DNA of 9,945 nt from Acidobacteriota bacterium (GTDB lineage: Bacteria; Acidobacteriota; Blastocatellia; RBC074), in the NCBI GenBank assembly GCA_022614735.1, contig JAKEHZ010000234.1, positions 1 to 9,945 of the forward strand, read 5' to 3'. This document shows positions 8,115 to 9,945 of this stretch, piece after piece. Every line of letters starts with the position of its first letter. The first letter of the stretch is position 1. The notes beneath the pieces were generated by a model. It worked only from the letters and a program-made list of their open reading frames with translations. It was not told the origin of the DNA and ran no database searches. Made by a program: the position numbers and the translations under genes.

Positions 8115-8315
8115 TTAAGAGAGAAAACGGAACGAAGGAAAAAGATGCTATAGCCAGTAAGAAAAACATTTATCATTTATCATTTGATATTCGTCATTTG
8201 TCATTGATTAAGACGTCCTTCTTCAATGACAAATGACGAATATCAAATGATAAATGATAAATGTTTTTCTTACTGGCTATAGCATCTTTTTCCTTCGTTC
8301 CGTTTTCTCTCTTAA
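8115..8315. repeat. 93-bp perfect inverted repeat filling the hpnA/pckA convergent gap
   Basis: Bases 8115-8207 are, by direct base-by-base reading, the exact reverse complement of 8223-8315; the loop is 15 nt (8208-8222). The left arm starts 2 nt after the hpnA stop. The right arm includes the whole pckA stop codon (8312-8314) and the last base of its final Ser codon. The outer half is A/G-rich on the plus strand; the inner half is a run of degenerate heptamers. RNA from either gene would fold into the same very long duplex, so it may end or protect both transcripts. No U-tract, transposase gene or target-site duplication is seen. Confidence 0.95.
8167..8208. repeat. Six degenerate tandem heptamers inside the left arm
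   Basis: Read in sevens, the left arm gives CATTTAT, CATTTAT, CATTTGA, TATTCGT, CATTTGT, CATTGAT. Every unit starts C/T-ATT. The right arm carries the complement of all but the last base. The unit differs in sequence from the AATCCGC heptamer near hpnA, but the 7-nt period is the same. Confidence 0.75.
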
Positions 8316-9925
8316 CTTACCTTTGGCCCCGAGGCCTTCACTTCATCTGAAACACCCGATGCAAACTGCTCAAAATTCTCTTTAAAGAGCTTGGCCAGAG
8401 AGCGCGCTTTTTCGTCATAAGCGCTCGGATTCTTCCACGTATTTCGCGGTTTAAGCACTTCGCCCGGCACGTCCGGGACCGAAGTAGGGATATGTACGCC
8501 GAAGATCGGATCGGGCTCGGTCGGCACATTCGCCAAACGTCCATCGAGCGCTGCGCGCACCATCGCGCGTGTGTAAGCGATCTTCATTCGCTGGCCTTCT
8601 CCGTAAGGGCCACCCGACCAGCCGGTATTGACCAGCCAGCAATCGGCCTTGTGTTTTGCAATGCGCTCGCGCAAGAGTTCAGCGTAAACACCCGGATGAT
8701 GAACCATGAACGGCGCGCCGAAACAGGTCGAGAACGTCGCCTGGGGCTCTTTGCCCAGGCCTTTCTCCGTTCCCGCGACTTTCGCCGTGTAACCGGAGAT
8801 GAAATGATACATCGCCTGCTCGGGCGTTAGTTTCGAAATCGGCGGCAGCACACCAAAAGCGTCAGCCGTGAGCATAATGATGTTTTTCGGATGCCCACCC
8901 AATCCCGATGGTTCATAGTTTGAGATATGCGAGAGCGGATAGCCGGCACGTGTGTTTTCTGTCAGTGAGCCATCGCTCAAATCCAATCGCCGCGTCACAG
9001 GATCCATGACCACATTTTCGAGCACCGTTCCGAAACGCCGCGTGCAGGCATAGATGTCAGGCTCAGCTTCGGCCGAAAGGTTGATCACTTTCGCATAACA
9101 ACCGCCCTCAAAGTTGAAAACGCCTCGATCGGACCAGCCATGCTCATCATCGCCGATCAGTCTCCTTTCGGGATCGGCCGAGAGCGTAGTTTTACCTGTG
9201 CCGGAAAGACCGAAAAAGATTGCCGTATCGCTGTCCTCGCCGATATTCGCCGAGCAGTGCATAGAGAGAACGCCGCGCAATGGCAGGAGATAGTTGAGCA
9301 AGGTGAAGATCGATTTTTTGGTTTCGCCGGCATAACTGGTGCCACCGATCAGGATCAGCTTCCTGCCGAAATCCATGAGAATAAATGTCGGCGAATTTGT
9401 CCCATCGATCTCCGGATCAGCCAGGCAATTGGGAGCATTGATGACGGTGAATTCGGGGACGTGGCTTCCCGCATGTTTCTCCCAATCCGGGCGCACGAAC
9501 ATATTGCGCGCAAATAAACTGTGCCATGCATATTCGGTTATGATGCGGATCGGAATGCGATATTCGGGATCGGCTCCGGCGAAACAATCCTGGACATAAA
9601 CATCTTTGCCCTGCAGATGTGAGAGAACCTTGTCTCGCAGCTTATCGAAATTCTCCTGCCTGAACTCTCGATTGACCTTGCCCCACCAGACGTGCTTCTC
9701 GGAGGAGGGTTCGCGGACGACGAATTTATCGTTCGGTGAACGCCCTGTGTGCTGACCCGTGTTGACGACCAGCGGGCCCAGATGCGCAATCATCCCTTCG
9801 CCACGTTTGACTGTGTGCTCGTAAAGCTCGCCGGAGGTCAGATTCCAATAAATGTGATTGACGTTTTTTATGCCATGATTGGAAAGATCGTATGAGCTCG
9901 GATTCCATCCTGATTGCTCTGCCAT
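8312..9925 (-). CDS. pckA: Phosphoenolpyruvate carboxykinase (ATP)
   Basis: A 537-residue ATP-type PEP carboxykinase that converts oxaloacetate and ATP to PEP, CO2 and ADP, the entry step of gluconeogenesis in the cytoplasm. Marks in order: NTGQHTGRSPNDKF with the substrate-binding Arg62 (55-68), GGTSYAGETKKS (194-205), the metal-binding H223 region MHCSANIG, the kinase-1a loop GLSGTGKT (239-246), the metal site GDDEHGW (258-264), NFEGGCYAK (271-279) and ENTRAGYPL (323-331). Length and motif order are normal. The ATG at 9925-9923 is preceded by AAAGGAG at 9936-9930, only 4 nt away but clear. Its promoter must lie beyond the right edge. It is convergent with hpnA, and its stop codon is part of the 93-bp inverted repeat. 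Confidence 0.97.
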   Translation of the reverse strand: MAEQSGWNPSSYDLSNHGIKNVNHIYWNLTSGELYEHTVKRGEGMIAHLGPLVVNTGQHTGRSPNDKFVVREPSSEKHVWWGKVNREFRQENFDKLRDKVLSHLQGKDVYVQDCFAGADPEYRIPIRIITEYAWHSLFARNMFVRPDWEKHAGSHVPEFTVINAPNCLADPEIDGTNSPTFILMDFGRKLILIGGTSYAGETKKSIFTLLNYLLPLRGVLSMHCSANIGEDSDTAIFFGLSGTGKTTLSADPERRLIGDDEHGWSDRGVFNFEGGCYAKVINLSAEAEPDIYACTRRFGTVLENVVMDPVTRRLDLSDGSLTENTRAGYPLSHISNYEPSGLGGHPKNIIMLTADAFGVLPPISKLTPEQAMYHFISGYTAKVAGTEKGLGKEPQATFSTCFGAPFMVHHPGVYAELLRERIAKHKADCWLVNTGWSGGPYGEGQRMKIAYTRAMVRAALDGRLANVPTEPDPIFGVHIPTSVPDVPGEVLKPRNTWKNPSAYDEKARSLAKLFKENFEQFASGVSDEVKASGPKVS

Positions 9926-9945
9926 GGTGCTCCTTTGATGAACTA

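Noticed and set aside
8115..8315. MITE or foldback transposon
   Set aside because: No target-site duplication is visible at either edge, the arms run into a stop codon, and the sequence differs from the other inverted repeats in the window.
8115..8315. Amplification or assembly chimera producing an inverted duplicate
   Set aside because: Not fully excluded, but the flanks are two different intact genes that end normally on each side, whereas a simple chimera would repeat the same gene in inverted orientation.
8492..8830. Plus-strand reading frame of 112 codons opposite pckA
   Set aside because: It lies wholly inside the well-supported pckA gene on the other strand and shows no domain or start signal. 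The other frames opposite pckA, fni and the kinase are dismissed for the same reason.

Overview
The window looks like chromosomal DNA of a Gram-negative-type, hopanoid-making bacterium. My best guess is Acidobacteriota, perhaps class Blastocatellia. This rests on a soluble OmpR/CadC-type winged-helix + Ser/Thr kinase fusion, an exported YVTN beta-propeller protein and scattered hopanoid genes. It is inference from gene types, not a phylogenetic result. There are no rRNA, tRNA, CRISPR, phage or insertion-sequence genes.

Layout. (1) 1-385, minus strand: 5' part of an exported YVTN beta-propeller protein that begins at TTG and runs off the left edge. (2) 386-679: divergent control region with a dyad and a second, inverted half-site about five helical turns away. 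(3) 680-3406: a 908-residue signalling protein combining a winged helix, a Ser/Thr kinase, an alpha/beta-hydrolase and a degenerate class III cyclase domain. (4) 3454-4425: an ArnC/GtrB-type membrane glycosyltransferase. (5) 4499-6360: fni (type 2 IPP isomerase) overlapping hpnG (adenosylhopane nucleosidase-like), behind a near-consensus promoter. (6) 6516-7007: a YjbQ/UPF0047 protein. (7) 7126-8112: hpnA, a hopanoid-associated NAD-dependent epimerase/dehydratase. (8) 8312-9925, minus strand: ATP-type PEP carboxykinase pckA, convergent with hpnA.

Genes 5 and 7 form a small isoprenoid/hopanoid group: Fni balances IPP and DMAPP, and HpnG and HpnA belong to extended-hopanoid metabolism. The cyclase gene (shc) and hpnH are not in the window. 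YjbQ sits between hpnG and hpnA without a known link to hopanoids. PckA is a separate central-metabolism gene.

The most unusual part is between the genes. Four intergenic gaps carry perfect inverted repeats that begin at, or within 0-2 nt of, a stop codon, with stems of 16, 9, 39 and 93 bp and no U-tract. The two long ones contain 7-nt tandem repeats of different sequence. The 93-bp pair fills essentially the whole hpnA/pckA gap and includes the pckA stop codon. The 39-bp pair ends 6 nt before the hpnA start, which has no Shine-Dalgarno sequence. I consider this family of stop-codon-abutting inverted repeats the best candidate for something undescribed here.
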